A DNA stretch of 64,000 bases from Odontesthes bonariensis (GCF_027942865.1 NC_134515.1:19180227-19244226), one strand, 5' to 3'; shown: positions 52,801 through 64,000, counted from the first letter of the stretch. Translations and numbers: made by a program. The notes: generated from the sequence alone by a model not told the origin.

Positions 52801-55800
52801 GAAGTAACGTGAAAATCTGGCTTTCCCAACTAATATGCAGTTGTCGTGCATGGTTGTTGTTCTTAATATTTGATACTGCACTGCACGACTGAATTCTTCT
52901 TGTGTCTGACAGATATTGATATGAGATATTGATCTTTTCTGTACCTAAAGCAAAATTGGCAATGGGATGGGATGGGAAAACTTTGACTTGGCTTTATTCT
53001 TTCATAAAATAAACATCATACAAGACGCTTGTCCAAGAATTAACAAAAGAGTACCACGATGCAGATTCAAGCCAACATGACTTGCAGAAACACCAAAGTA
53101 AACACAAAAACAAACTGTAAAGAACATAAGTTGCAACATGCCATGAATTAAACAAAAAAAATCTTTTGTCCATTACTCTACTTCGATTGAAGAAATATTC
53201 CCCAGCTCTGATATAATTGAAATACAACTGTTGTCACATCTTAAACCTACCCTCAGCCACCAGTGTAGGCAAACAGTTGGTCTCTAATTGTTACCTGGAC
53301 TCTCTTTTGATCACGATAAATATCATATCATGTTAAATCTTGTGATCATAGTGAATCTTAGTGTTTGAATGTTCCTCTAAGATGCCCAGAATGAATTAAG
53401 ATAGTCTGACATATAACAGTAAATGTCCTCTCCAGTTAGAATACTCTTGCTGTTCTTGTTTGCAATTGAATTAAAGCTTAGATCACAGTCAATAATTATA
53501 TTCAAAGCTCTTTTTTTGTTTGACAGTAAAACCTAAAAGCATTAACCTGATGAATTAGTAGTGTAACTTGTAAACCTATAGTCTATTTAAAGCAGACTTT
53601 GTGAATAATATGCTGTGTGCATTGGCATTGCAGATGTGGAAGGCCCATTTCTCACACATATTGTTTTCAAATTCATCATGTTACACTGTATTCAAATTGA
53701 TCTTGTCAAAATGTCTTTATCAGCAGCAATAACTGTGCAGTTCCTGCAACAGTTATCACTTTCTGACTATAAGTTAAACAATAACCATGCACAGGAATTC
53801 AATCTAATGAGATGCATGCTGCATGTTGACATTATTGAGAGTTAACTTTGTCAGAGTTGTGCAAATATGGGATGTGTGCATGTTCTTTAAATATGTGTGT
53901 GCTTGGCATTGCTTATTGTCACCTGGATTTCTTTGGATTGAAAATATGCTTGTGCTACTCATTATTATCTCACACATACTCACGTGCACGAATACACGCT
54001 CACCAAGGCACCATCGGGCTGTCTTTTAATGTTAATATACAGGGCTGATGATGATGTTGGACTGCTTGCATTTCATACTGTCATAGCAGAGCAAATCAGA
54101 GGAGAGCAAGAGAGAAAGAGATGGGTGGGGGGTAATTTTGGACGTATGGCATGTGGAGTTAGGATAACCATCTTTTCTGCAACTCCTACAACACACTGTT
54201 CAATAACCATTTACTGCAGAGCAAGAAAGGGGCATAGAGAAAGATAGAGACAGAGGCGGGGCGGTTGGAGCTGGAAGAGGAGGAGGGGAAGTGTTCAGTG
54301 ATGCAGGGGATGGGGAAGTTGATATAAAAGAGTTGGAGTGAGTAAGTATATGAACAGTAATAGCATGCTGTATACAGTGAGGGAGCAGAGGACACAGGAT
54401 GAGATGTGGTGTGGCTGTTACGTAATTATCTCAGGTGTCATGCCCTTGCAGCACATGACACACTAACTCTAGAATGCCATTTATTGCTTAAACTTGTACA
54501 TTGATAAAAACGAAATCTGTAGAACATAATTTGCTTGTACAACTGCTCTGAACGTGCAAAGCTTCTGTTATGAAACACTGCTGCTGTTTCTGCTTTGATA
54601 AGTGTCATGGGCTGTTGGTGCACTTTGAAAGAAAATTATTCAAACACAATATATTCCCACCTCTCTGCATGGAGTCCCAACCATACCAAATTGAGATATA
54701 CAGAGATATAGCTCAAAGTGCCAGCCCCCTCATCCATTCTTCCCTTCTTTCCAGAATCCCCACTTTTAAATCCTAATCCCTCCCTCCTTATCTTTCTTCC
54801 ACCACCCCCCTCCTCCATCCCTCCTCCATCCCTCTCCCTCTCCCTCTCTCCTCCTTCCCTCTGCCTCTTTCTGTCTCTCTGGCGGGCTCCAGGTCCAGTA
54901 TATGGAGCAATTACAGAGATGATATCCACTGTCAGTCAGCAGCTCACAGATGAAGCTGGGCCTCTTTAACATGCTAATAGAATGCCAGATTCAATCAAGG
55001 CTTTGTATGGCAGAGGGGAGGGCAGTGTTGCTCATTAGAAAATAAATCATAATAACAATGAAGCCCAAGCCGCAAAGGCAAGCAGCACCCAAGATGCCGG
55101 ACTGAACTATCTGCTCCTCTCTGCTTTTTCAGAAAACTCTTTTCAACCCAATATTCAGACTCACTAAGTGACCTAATGGTGGCATTGATGTTGAAGTTGT
55201 GGGGATGGATGTGATTGAGGAGGATGTTGAGGACAGGCAGAACATGCAGAATCCCTGAATCATCAAAACAAACAAAAAGATTATGTAATGTCAATACTTT
55301 ATCTTTTCAAGCTTCCTCAGTCCTCACATCCATTAATGTACACACACCCTCACACACAGTCTTCATGGTTTGTTTGTGTTCTAACTGTGTTGATAATACG
55401 GCTCAACATTTTTAGCAGTTAGAAGAGGTTAACCATTGAGTTGCTCTTATTTAAATCTCAATGATTAGGTTACCATTAAGAAACATGTGAGGAATAGATT
55501 AGCTACAACTGTTAAAAAGGAAATTTCTTATCGAGGACTTCTTGGTAGACAATTATGAGTAAGAGAGGAATATATTCTGTGGAGCATATCCATAATCACA
55601 AAAATCATTGAGTAATAACTATCATTTAAATAATAGACAAGTAATGATGAAGTACAGATTCAGTATAAAGTAATGAGCTTCTATACTTGAAGAGACACAC
55701 ACAAAAAAATGAACAATCCAGATCACCAGAAAGTAATGAGGAACAACTTGGTAACTTCTCAGTGTCTGAGGGCACACAGAAACAGCAAATATCCTTTAGT

Positions 55801-58800
55801 TACTTTTGTGTTCAATCACCTTTTGATTAAGTTAAGGCAAATTGTTTTTGCTGTTGCTTATTGTCTATGTTTGAGATTATTTATGTTTTGGCAAAAACTA
55901 CTTGGTTGGAGTTAAGCATCAATAAAACCTGCTTTAGTAGTTTTGTAGGAAACTTACAACGCCAAAAAAACTCAATTTCTGTTTTTCTCTGACTGATGAT
56001 TTCCTCCTTAGTGGTGTCATCACTGCAGCCTGTAGTGAGACACGTCGTCCTAGTATCCTAGGCATGCCAGGTTTAATGGACATGCTCCAAGTGAACTGAG
56101 CATGACTTCCTAACAATGTGCTGTCAAAGGAGGGGTCAGAAATCATGCTAATTTTAGCTATTTCTGTGAGACCAACCTGCAAAGCAAAAAAAGTTTCCCC
56201 ATGCACTTAATGACACTTATATTTAGGTTGATGTCTATATATACTGTAGTTTGTGTGATATGTAACTGTTTGAGGTGTTGCTCATTTGTAAATGAGTTAG
56301 CATTCATTTGGCGAAATACATTCAGTGTCTTTTTATTATTGAGTTAGACAAGAAGTTTGACCCCTTGTTGTACTATAGAGCAACAGCGAGAAGCTGTTTA
56401 GCTCTTACAAAGAAGGTAACCAGTGGAAAAGACTGACTTGCTCTGTCCTCCAGTTAGCGAATAAACCCATGAATATGTATAAAACTTGCAAATTAAGACA
56501 GTATATATTGTTTTAAAATAGTAAAATAAAGCCATGCAAAGTGGTGAAATGTTGTAAAAAGAGAAATTGCTGCTTTTATTTAGTTTTTTAAGATGCCTAA
56601 ATACACAATTTAACTTTCATTTTTTTGTTTTAGATGTGCCATGGTGGATTTTGTTACCATTTGGCAGAGCTTATCTAACTTTACCCCTTTGTTCTAATAT
56701 AAGCAAACTGGTTGCTGACTAGAGCATAGCGACAGTTATGTGAGAAGTACTGACATTTTCAATTAACTCTGCCAAAGCTCAATATAAGCATATTTTCTTT
56801 TTGGTACTTAATATGGAGCCGGGAAGTCTCTATTCACACGCAAATCAGTTAACGTTTCACTATAAAATCCAACCTGATATAGTCCAATGTCTTTCAAACT
56901 CAGGTCTCTTATGAAAATCTTATGTTAAAAAGCTATATTCTCCTAACCATATGAAATATAACCCTAGCTTGTGAGACTTCTTTCAATGCAATAGTAGACT
57001 CTACACAACTATTTTCACTAAGCTTCTGCATTTCTAAAGGATGCTGCCCATTGGTTGCAAACCCGTGCTGCCCGTCACCAGCTGTCCCTGCTTGTTACAG
57101 ATTATGTTAAAAGTAAACACACCTACATTTAGTTGTCCCTAAATATCAATGTGAGCTAGGGGGCAGAATATTTACTTCAAGGGTGTTGGGCTTCACAGGA
57201 GTGAAGCTCTGATGTAATTCAGCTGTCATATTTACCAAGCATATTGCAGCATGTTCAGCGTCTGATATCCTCATTACTCTCATTACCATGCTGCTTTGGA
57301 TAGCTCTTCAAAAGCCAGGCGCTCCTTTCATCCTTGCTGAGCTTTGTTGAAGATCTCTCCATGGAGGTGTGATTCATGGATGCTCGCTTTCTCTTTATTC
57401 ATCATGCATCAGTACTACAGAAGGCAGGCTTGTGTGTAAGTCTGTGTGTATTGTGGTTCATATGTCGATTGGCCAGAGATTTATTTCTGCCAAGCTCAAC
57501 CAGAGTTCTTTGAATAATGCATTAGTGGCTGTCATGGAAAAAAAAATGCTGAATATGCCTCAGCTGGAAGCTGAAGGTATGGGAAGTGGTATGAAGAGGC
57601 ATAACACTTGCTCTTGATGAAGCTTCTATGTATGAGATATACAAAGGAAAACAGTCCTTTCTACTCTGACAAATAAGCCCAGTTTTAGTCGAAGGGGGTT
57701 TCCCCCAGTATTATAATCAGATATAACAGAGGGATCATTATGTGTGGTCAAACCCAGAAATTGTTGCTAACCCTGGTCCTTTAAGCATGCATACCATTCA
57801 AAGCTGTCTGCAATCCCTGGAGAGGAGGTGATGGGTGATGATATAAAACTAAAGTGTCATTGGTGGTCACACCAATGACAAGTGACATTACAGAGGAGAC
57901 CTCCTAGCACTTAAAGAGATTGGGCTGTGGAAGAATTACCCAGAGATGGACAGAGAGCGATGTGTTAGAGGACATACTTGTTCCAGGGTACTCCATATTC
58001 ATGGACAAAACTCTGCAGGGTAGAAATAAAAACAGTGGTTGTCAACCACATAAAGCCTCCTCCCCCACTCTATTAGCCTGATAGCATATTGCCCTTCACA
58101 CTCCTCGGAATATAGAAGTCAATTAAATGAACTGGCAAACACTACAACTGTCTACAAAGGGGTTGGTGCTCTTAAACCAGCACAGCACAGCTTTATGTTT
58201 TCTTGAATCTTTTACCCCACCCCTGTCCCCCGTTCCCCGTTCCTCCCATGTTACACTTCCCTTCAGGCTGGGGGTCTAATCTCAGAGGGAATCTGCTGCC
58301 TTTGTTGTGCTCCTCCCAAGTGTAAATGGGTTTATCCACCTGTTTATTGTTGAGTGATAGAATTCCATACCTGAGGGAACTGGTCTGTGGGAGGTGCATG
58401 GGAATAAAGTCACTGGCTATTGTTCTGCCCGGGTGTGTGATCACTGCCTTGAACAAGGGATGAAGAGGAGATGGGGGAAAAAATGTGGGCTTGGGTGGGG
58501 GAAGGGTGCTGGGGACCAAGTAGGAGCAGATTTGCACAGGCTGCAGGGAGGAAAAAACGGACAGCAGAGGACAGGTGGAGAAAGGCAGAGAGGGTAAATG
58601 TTCCAGAGCGCTGCCTTTTCTGCCAAAGAATGTCACCGCATCCTCTTTGCGTCCCTCCCTCTTCTTCTGGTTTTCTCTCCTCATCCCCATTGCTGTTGCA
58701 GTGCACTGATGTGCAGGCCGTGTATGCTCCTCTTTCAAAGCTCCTGCCACTGCGTTGGATCACTTGTCTTTCAACAGACACAACAAAGCAATGCCCTGGT

Positions 58801-59150
58801 TCCCTGTCATAGCAATCCAACAACCCATCCATCTATGACTCAGACATTGCCTAAAACCACCAATATTCAGCCATATCTCCTATGGACAAAATCTGTGATC
58901 ATTTTACTAGTCTGGCTGAACAAGAGAGGAATATTCATTACAACAGGGAAACCTGAGAGAAAAGGAGAGCAGACAGAAGTGACTAAAAAGAAGACAGAGA
59001 AGGAATAGGGGTGAAACTTGAAATCTGTTGTTTCCAGTCGTTTTCTCCATTTTCTCCCGTGTTCGGACATACAGGAACTCGGGGCCATCTCCCTCAGTTC
59101 CTATAACCATTTCAGCTCCATCTCCGAGGTCGGGTCTTTTCATGGTTCTA
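37831..59150. other. Gene-poor region, possibly a giant first intron
   Basis: About 21 kb with no coding exon I can support on either strand. If the znf385a-like exon at 37.8 kb is real this is its first intron. Contents seen: scattered homopolymers, a polypyrimidine tract at 54720-54880, a short (CA)n at 50714-50727, and possible regulatory blocks at about 41130-41330 (T-box-like AGGTGTGA plus TAATTAG), 42805-42875 (TTAATTAATT homeodomain cores), 44880-44970 and 57190-57330. Open frames up to 185 codons (58193-58750, minus) have no recognisable motif. Confidence 0.4.
54890..55130. promoter_or_regulatory. Candidate conserved non-coding element
   Basis: Contains ACATGCTAATAGAAT, CTCATTAGAAAATAAATC and AACAATG (homeodomain-, POU- and SOX-type cores) in a stretch of even composition directly after a simple pyrimidine tract. 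No coding potential. Marked only because of motif density. Confidence 0.22.
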
Positions 59151-59541
59151 TAGAACGCATCTGACGTAGGTGTGTGGTGGTCGGTAGCTACGCCCCATGT
59201 CATGCTATCACGGCTGAAATGTTTCATCATACCACACAGACAGAACCGGCGGGTGTTTAATAAGTTAAACATACACGTTGTCTCCTTTGTCTGCGGCGCT
59301 CTGCTCTCCTTTCTTCCTTCATGAAACGAAGAAGTATGGCCTGCGCTCGATCCTGACTCTCTGTGGGGTTTTTTCTTCTCTCCTTACTTTTACCGGGTTT
59401 TGTTTTGTTTTGTTTTGTTGTTGAATGTGGCGCTAAACGGCTAACGTAACACGTCACTGACACTAACACGCGGCGCATCAGTCCCGACCTAGTCCCGACT
59501 CATGTGCGAATGCAGACTGAAACAGTTCCGCTGGGGAAGGA

Positions 59542-59584
59542 CAGTTATCAGAACGAAATTCGAGTAGGACAGTTCTGATAACTG
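59542..59584. repeat. Perfect 13-bp inverted repeat
   Basis: CAGTTATCAGAAC (59542-59554) and its exact reverse complement GTTCTGATAACTG (59572-59584) with a 17-bp spacer. It lies in the CpG-rich leader upstream of the MADF ORF, between it and a basic open frame on the opposite strand. Confidence 0.7.
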
Positions 59585-59762
59585 CGTTCTTATAACTACT
59601 CTGTCCGAAAGCGGCTATAGTTGACGCGTCTGTCACGCGGTGGCGGACCGTGACGTCAAAATGACGTTTCAGGCATGGCGCTTCCCTTGAAAAGACGGCG
59701 CAGTGCGTTGTCGTGCACCAGTCGATTTTTGTAACTTGGCTGCGCCGAGAACAACGAACCGG

Positions 59763-60011
59763 ATGGACCATTTTGAGGCCAGGCTCAGTGAGGAGGTGCG
59801 TTTGTACAGGCACCTGTACGAAGCTGCAGTGAAACAGCACAGGGACCACGTAACGTCCCAAAACTCGTGGACAGAGATTGGCAGAACTTTGGGGAAAGAG
59901 GGAGAGTTCTGTAAGAATGTGTGGAAGGAGCTACGGGACAGATACGTGAAGGCAAAGAAGAGGGTAGAGACTCTGTTGATGCCGGGGGCTTCAAACCTTC
60001 ACCTCTATTAA
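59763..60011 (+). CDS. MADF-domain protein, first exon or relic
   Basis: 82 codons from ATG 59763 to the stop at 60009-60011. The peptide has a clear MADF (Myb/SANT-like DNA-binding) signature: LSEEVRLYRHLYEAAVKQHRD, SWTEIGRTLGKEGEFCKN, VWKELRDRYVKAKKR, with the expected Trp/Leu spacing. After KKR the reading continues through a possible donor (AAGAGG|GTAGAG, about 59963) into 15 unrelated-looking codons, so the true exon may end there. No downstream exon was found. The context is strongly CpG-rich and adjoins transposons. MADF proteins are both host transcription factors and accessory proteins of PIF/Harbinger transposons, and the latter fits this setting. An in-frame ATG may also exist upstream at 59703. 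Whether it is expressed cannot be judged. Confidence 0.55.
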   Translation: MDHFEARLSEEVRLYRHLYEAAVKQHRDHVTSQNSWTEIGRTLGKEGEFCKNVWKELRDRYVKAKKRVETLLMPGASNLHLY

Positions 60012-60400
60012 CTGAATTAAAAAATTAAAATGATCCGAATACTGCAGCAGTATCATTAATTACAGTATTCTTGCTCTTGACAGAGGCATTGTTTTCTTCT
60101 CGACTTTCGTGGTTGTAGAATAGTGGTAACCTTCACGTAGCAGCGCCACCTCTGTGACGGAGAAAATTGCAACTACTGGCGCAACGACTTGCGCCACTAT
60201 ATATGGCAGGCACGAACTCGTGACGTCATCAACACCGCTCGCGCGAGCAGACGCAGCAACCATGCTAGAGCCTTTAGGTGACCCGTGTCGCCTGAAGCCG
60301 AGTTCAGGGGGCGTTGCCTAGTGGCAGAGCGTCACACGAAACACATAAAATGCTGGGCGTGTACAATGACGTAGGCACAAGCCATGCGTCGGAGGTAGGG

Positions 60401-61283
60401 TTAAAGGACAATTTTGGTCGTTTACGACATCCAGCTGTATTGCCCAATCTACCCATGATTTAGCCATAGCAAAGACGCAAAAAAATGTCATCTGACCCTG
60501 ACAGTGTTGCTTGCACGGAGATGTCGGACTGACAACATAGCCATGGGGGCATCAATTTATATTGTGTTTTAAACGCTTTTTTTATAACTCTTCTACAGCT
60601 CCAAACAACATAACACTTACGTGGTCGTGAGTAGAGGGTCCCTAAAGCCAAACCGAAGTGTCCTAAGGTCTTCATGTGGTCGGATATAGAGTCCACAATG
60701 AATTTAATCAAGCCAGTACCTGCTCTCAATCAGAGCTCTTCCGTCAACATGAGGTTATCTCATGCGAGACATCACGTCACGTGACATTTCAAAATTCCAA
60801 CCTGTTAGTAAGCTAGGCTTTGATGTTGCATACAACTTCATTTCACTTTCGAAAGAAATACTGGACTATGTTTGTAAAAAGAACGGCAACGAAATTGTGA
60901 CTTTTCAGAGCGAGATACTCCACACTCGGCAATCAACTACGGACTCACGTGACGTGATGTCTCGCGTGAGGTAGCCTCCTGTTGATGGAAGAGCTCTGAT
61001 CCGACCACATGAAGACCTCGGGACACTTCGGTTTGGCTTTAGGGACCCTCTACTCACTACCACATAAGTGTTATGTTGTTTGGAGCTGTAGAAGAGGTAT
61101 AAAAAAAGCGTTTAAAACACAATATAAATTGATGCCCCCATGGCTATGTTGTCAGTACGAAATCTCCGTGCAAGCAACACTGTCAGGGTCGGATGACATT
61201 TTTTTGCGTCTTTGCTATTGCTAAATCATGGGTAGATTGGGCAATACAGCTGGATGTTGTAAACTACCGAAATTTTCCTTTAA
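60401..61283. mobile_element. 875-bp foldback DNA transposon with TTAA duplication
   Basis: The element is 60405-61279 with TTAA on both sides (60401-60404 and 61280-61283). Its ends read AGGACAATTTTGG and, inverted, AGGAAAATTTCGG. The arms (60405-60784 and 60945-61279) are inverted copies with few mismatches and one gap of about 45 bp in the right arm. The unpaired centre is about 160 bp. No transposase is encoded, so it is non-autonomous. The TTAA target is that of piggyBac/Kolobok. The insertion falls inside the third-piece junction of the SANT-like ORF. Confidence 0.88.
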
Positions 61284-61411
61284 ATACAGAGTGGCTTCCT
61301 CCCCAGATGGCGTGGCACATGCCAAAATATGGCCAGTCCAATCGCCCTCTGCCACTCCTGCCGTTGTGGTCATTTACAGCATGGAACTTTTTCCTCATGG
61401 CTTTTAATTTG

Positions 61412-61911
61412 TTAAGGCCCATTTATGCCCTACGTTAACTACGGAAACGGACGCTTTCACCCGGTTCCGGGGGTCGTTTCATCCGTCAGTTTGTCCGTAG
61501 GTCAAGAGCTTAGCAATCCGGTGAGCTCCGGGCGAAACGGAGCAATACCAGAGGAATTCGTGGGAGCGGTAGAGAGTCAGGAGCGTGTTGGCTCCGGAAG
61601 TTATGGAGGAAGAAGAAGAACGAAGAGTAGGAGATTAAAACATTTTAAGATTTAAAAATGCAAGGTAATGGAGGAGAGGATTTGTGAGATGGTCAGGGGC
61701 TATATACATTTGTATGACTGCAACTTCCTCAATTGACGCCATGTTTCTCAAACCCACGGCCGACAATGACTCAATATATAATACCGCCCTCTAGAGGATT
61801 TCTTACGGACGTGCGCAATACGGACGGAGGCATAAACAGAAGCTCCGGGAGCAACGTATGGACTGGACAGACGAATTTCGTCCGGTTCCGTAGGGCATAA
61901 ATCGGGCTTTA
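61412..61911. mobile_element. 494-bp PIF/Harbinger-type MITE with TTA duplication
   Basis: The element is 61415-61908, flanked by TTA (61412-61414 and 61909-61911). A three-base TWA duplication is the hallmark of PIF/Harbinger. Both ends carry ATTTATGCCCTACG, a 14-bp perfect inverted match, just inside AGGCCC and AGCCCG. Subterminal regions on both sides repeat CCGT/ACGG motifs (for example ACGGAAACGG and ACGGACGG), likely transposase-binding sites by analogy. No transposase ORF. It splits the SANT-like ORF in the codon after AQVT. Confidence 0.85.
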
Positions 61912-62074
61912 GTCACCTGCGCCTTGCTGCGTGGGAAACCACGCTCTCCCATCTTTCTCGCCAGCCCTTCCAGCAGAGGTCCATCTTTCATCGTCCCGAC
62001 ATGTGGCGGTAAATAACGTCCTCTGCTCGGAGGCTGAGGAGCTTGCGGACCTCCTTGTCTCCCCAGTTGGCCAT

Positions 62075-62372
62075 CTTCAAAAATGTCTCGAACTTGATGT
62101 AAAATAGAGTGAAACTTGTCCTCACCTGTCGCTGTTGTTCTGAATCAGCTGTCCATCCTGTCTTTTAACTCCTCAAGTCACGCCACGACCACGTCCGACC
62201 CGCGTCAATTGCTTTCACACCAAACTCGGCTCGGCAAAAAAACTAGGGTCCGACGCGGGTCGAAAGGCGAGTCGAGTTGACACGGCAGCCCGGGTCGGCA
62301 GTGTGAACCCAACAGCGGACACGCTAAATTCGCGGATTAAACGCGGGTTATTCCTCAGTGTGAAAGGGGCTA
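62075..62372 (-). other. CpG-rich 5' flank and terminus-like sequence of the SANT-encoding element
   Basis: The minus-strand leader of the SANT-like ORF, dense in CpG, with GACCCGCGTC and its inverse GACGCGGGTC as subterminal repeats. It ends in GCCCCTTTCACACTG (minus strand, from 62372), which resembles fish Harbinger ends. The opposite terminus was not found. Confidence 0.4.
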
Positions 62373-64000
62373 CTGTGACCTGTGGCATCTGTGAAGTAGA
62401 TACAGTGGGAAGGTTCTGACTTGTGTAAGATTTGCAATTGCACTTCCTGTTAAGGTCACATAATCTATAATAATAAATTGGCTGTTACACTGAAAGTGTA
62501 TTAGAGCATATCCTCCAACTGTAGAACAATCTTTTGATCCAGGTCCTGCAGATATAATATAATACAAGATTATATAACTACATGCTTATTTCTCACCTCC
62601 AATGTGTTCAGAAACAGATTTTGGTGGATGGTTAAATTAGAATAAGTGCTCGTTTAAGTAGTATCCTCAAGTGGGTTTCAGAAAGAGGAAATAGAATATT
62701 CACACTCAAACCCACTTGGCTCAGACAGAACACAAGAGAGAAAAGCATAAACAAACTTGAGGGAGAAATTAGAAGAAAAGCAAAATGGCAATTACGGTCT
62801 TTCTGTTTGTAAATCTTCCTACTTATTAATGCTTTTAGTAATTCGTGTTACTTTTACATGATTAAATATTAAATATTTCATATTTACAGATCTATTGTCA
62901 TATGTACATATTTATATGTATGTATAGAGGTAGTCAGAACAGATCAAGTCAATCCATCACAGGACCTACTCATACAGTCATGCATATTTACACTTACACT
63001 AACAGAGAGCAATCAATATACAAAATACAAATTTTTATTTTTTGTGTGGCATATTCCTTGAGAAAACATGGTTTTCTATGCACTCATGTGGGTCAGAGTC
63101 AGTGATAAATGTTACATTTGGATTGCAAATTGGAGCTGATGACCTGACATGGTCAACTGCACAAGGATGTGAGTATTTTTATGTGTTTGCTTTATGCTCT
63201 CATTGTGACTCTCCCTCTGTGTGAACAAGGTAGCAACTCAGAGTGCCTCATCTCCAGCTCCTGCCTGTGCTGAGCAGTGCAGCGCCGCTCTCTCTGTGCT
63301 CTCATCATCCCTGGCCGTCCCCTCCCATTAACCCTGACAGCTATTTGTCTGTCATTATCGACCTCAAAACAGCACAAATGCTCACCGTCAACATACAGCA
63401 CACACTCATACACATACAGAGGCTCCACACTTACTGAGCCTTGCACGGCAAAATAAATTTGGCCTGTGCTATAATTCAAACTTAATTGCACGGTATCCTT
63501 TTATCATTGCGTGCTATGGAGGTTTCACATTGGAATGTAAAGAGTCTCAGGCCAATTCTGACATATTTTCATTGAGTCTATTTATCCTATCCTGAAAGTG
63601 TTGATACAAGTTGCAACTTCCAGCCTAGCATATGGCTACTACTCCGACACATCGCCATTATCTGAGCTGTCGTTGATTTAAGGTGAAGCCAGTCATAAAC
63701 ACTATCAGTTAGGTGGAAGGTAATAGAGATACATAATTTCATCAGTCCCCCTTTACCGCCCCAGCATGGGTATGGATAATAGTGTAAAAAGAGAGGTAAT
63801 ATTCTTGAGGGACTTTTATCTTTGCAAGGATGATCACAGAGCTGCAAAATGTGAAGCCACAAGAAGAGATCAAGATCAGTCCGCTGTCTGCATGTATGTG
63901 CATGTCAGTGTACGAGTGCCGCTTTTTACCAGCACACCATTCATAACCCTGGAAGAAACGAAAGTTCACTTGATGGTCATTTTGTAGCCAGCAAGAGATT
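62373..64000. other. Non-coding right end of the window
   Basis: No exon seen. Composition returns abruptly to AT-rich, CpG-poor DNA after the transposon nest. The block 63240-63600 is motif-dense (CTGACAGCTATTTGTCTGTCA-like TALE sites split across 63335-63357, ATAATTCAAACTTAATT, TTTTATCATTG) and may be regulatory. This is low confidence. Confidence 0.35.

Larger units (their letters stand above)
60304..62074 (-). pseudogene. Myb/SANT-like ORF broken by a frameshift and two transposon insertions
   Basis: Three pieces on the minus strand belong to one protein of about 130 aa: 62074-61909, 61411-61284 and 60400-60304. Piece 1 starts MANWGDKEVRKLLSLRAED and continues, after a one-base frameshift near 61991, MKDGPLLEGLARKMGERGF and SKAQVT. 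Piece 2 gives NKLKAMRKKFHAVNDHNGR and GRLDWPYFGMCHAIWGGSHS. Piece 3 gives the last part (PTSDAWLVPTSLYT ... GNAP) to a TGA at 60306-60304. Removing each insertion with one copy of its target duplication keeps the frame across both joins. The DNA-binding fold is the trihelix/Myb_DNA-bind_4 type common in fish Harbinger elements. The 5' flank reaches a terminus-like CAGTGTGAAAGGGGC at about 62358-62372, so the host sequence is probably itself an old Harbinger-type transposon. Confidence 0.7.

Noticed and set aside
58090-58112. GCCCTTCACACTCCTCGGAATA as the missing left end of the SANT-encoding element
   Set aside because: It resembles the right terminus for about 20 bases with gaps, but the similarity stops at once and no TWA duplication matches. 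Probably chance.
58193-58750. 185-codon minus-strand open frame
   Set aside because: Proline/serine-rich with no family motif, overlapped by several frames on both strands in a GC-richer patch. No Kozak or splice context that would favour it.

Overview
The window is vertebrate nuclear DNA, almost certainly from a ray-finned (teleost) fish. Genes are spliced with GT-AG introns and sit in long AT-rich non-coding stretches. Microsatellites are abundant. The interspersed repeats are fish-like: an L2-type LINE tail ending in (TTCTA)n, a 'GTCGCTTTGGATAAAAGCGTCTGC'-type tail, and TTAA- and TWA-flanked DNA transposons. There is no operon structure, CRISPR array or recognisable tRNA/rRNA gene. The order myl6 - neurod4 - birc5-like - possible znf385a resembles human 12q13 (MYL6, NEUROD4 and ZNF385A all lie there). 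From memory it also resembles the zebrafish chromosome carrying neurod4 and birc5b.

Layout. (1) 2113-7250, minus strand: a complete six-exon myl6 gene (essential myosin light chain, 151 aa) with a TATA promoter near 7245. Its first coding exon contributes only the ATG. Intron 4 has a GC donor and carries a 411-bp TTAA-flanked MITE. (2) 10911-11087, minus strand: an isolated phase-0 exon encoding a 59-aa Pro/Lys/Ala-rich N-terminus of the long essential-light-chain type. It can splice straight into myl6 exon 2, so the locus appears to have two promoters making short and long light chains. A decayed L2-like LINE lies between the two promoters. (3) 18.2-21.4 kb, plus strand: neurod4 (proneural bHLH factor) with a non-coding first exon and a single coding exon of 354 codons. 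Its flanks hold E-box-rich, possibly regulatory blocks. (4) 27334-28924, minus strand: a complete four-exon survivin (birc5-type) gene with an intact BIR zinc site. (5) 37.1-37.83 kb, plus strand: a CCAAT-box promoter and a candidate first coding exon (M-I-L-G, then a donor) matching the remembered start of ZNF385A. If correct, the gene-poor right half is its first intron. (6) 59.2-62.4 kb: a CpG-rich transposon nest. It holds a MADF-domain ORF (plus strand) and a Myb/SANT-like ORF (minus strand) split by two later DNA-transposon insertions whose target-site duplications can be read exactly.

The genes are not a pathway. myl6 serves actomyosin contraction in most cells, neurod4 drives neuronal differentiation, and the survivin gene serves mitosis. 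The remaining DNA (most of 11-18, 21-27, 29-37 and 38-59 kb) is non-coding. A few GC-richer or motif-dense blocks in it are marked as low-confidence regulatory candidates.
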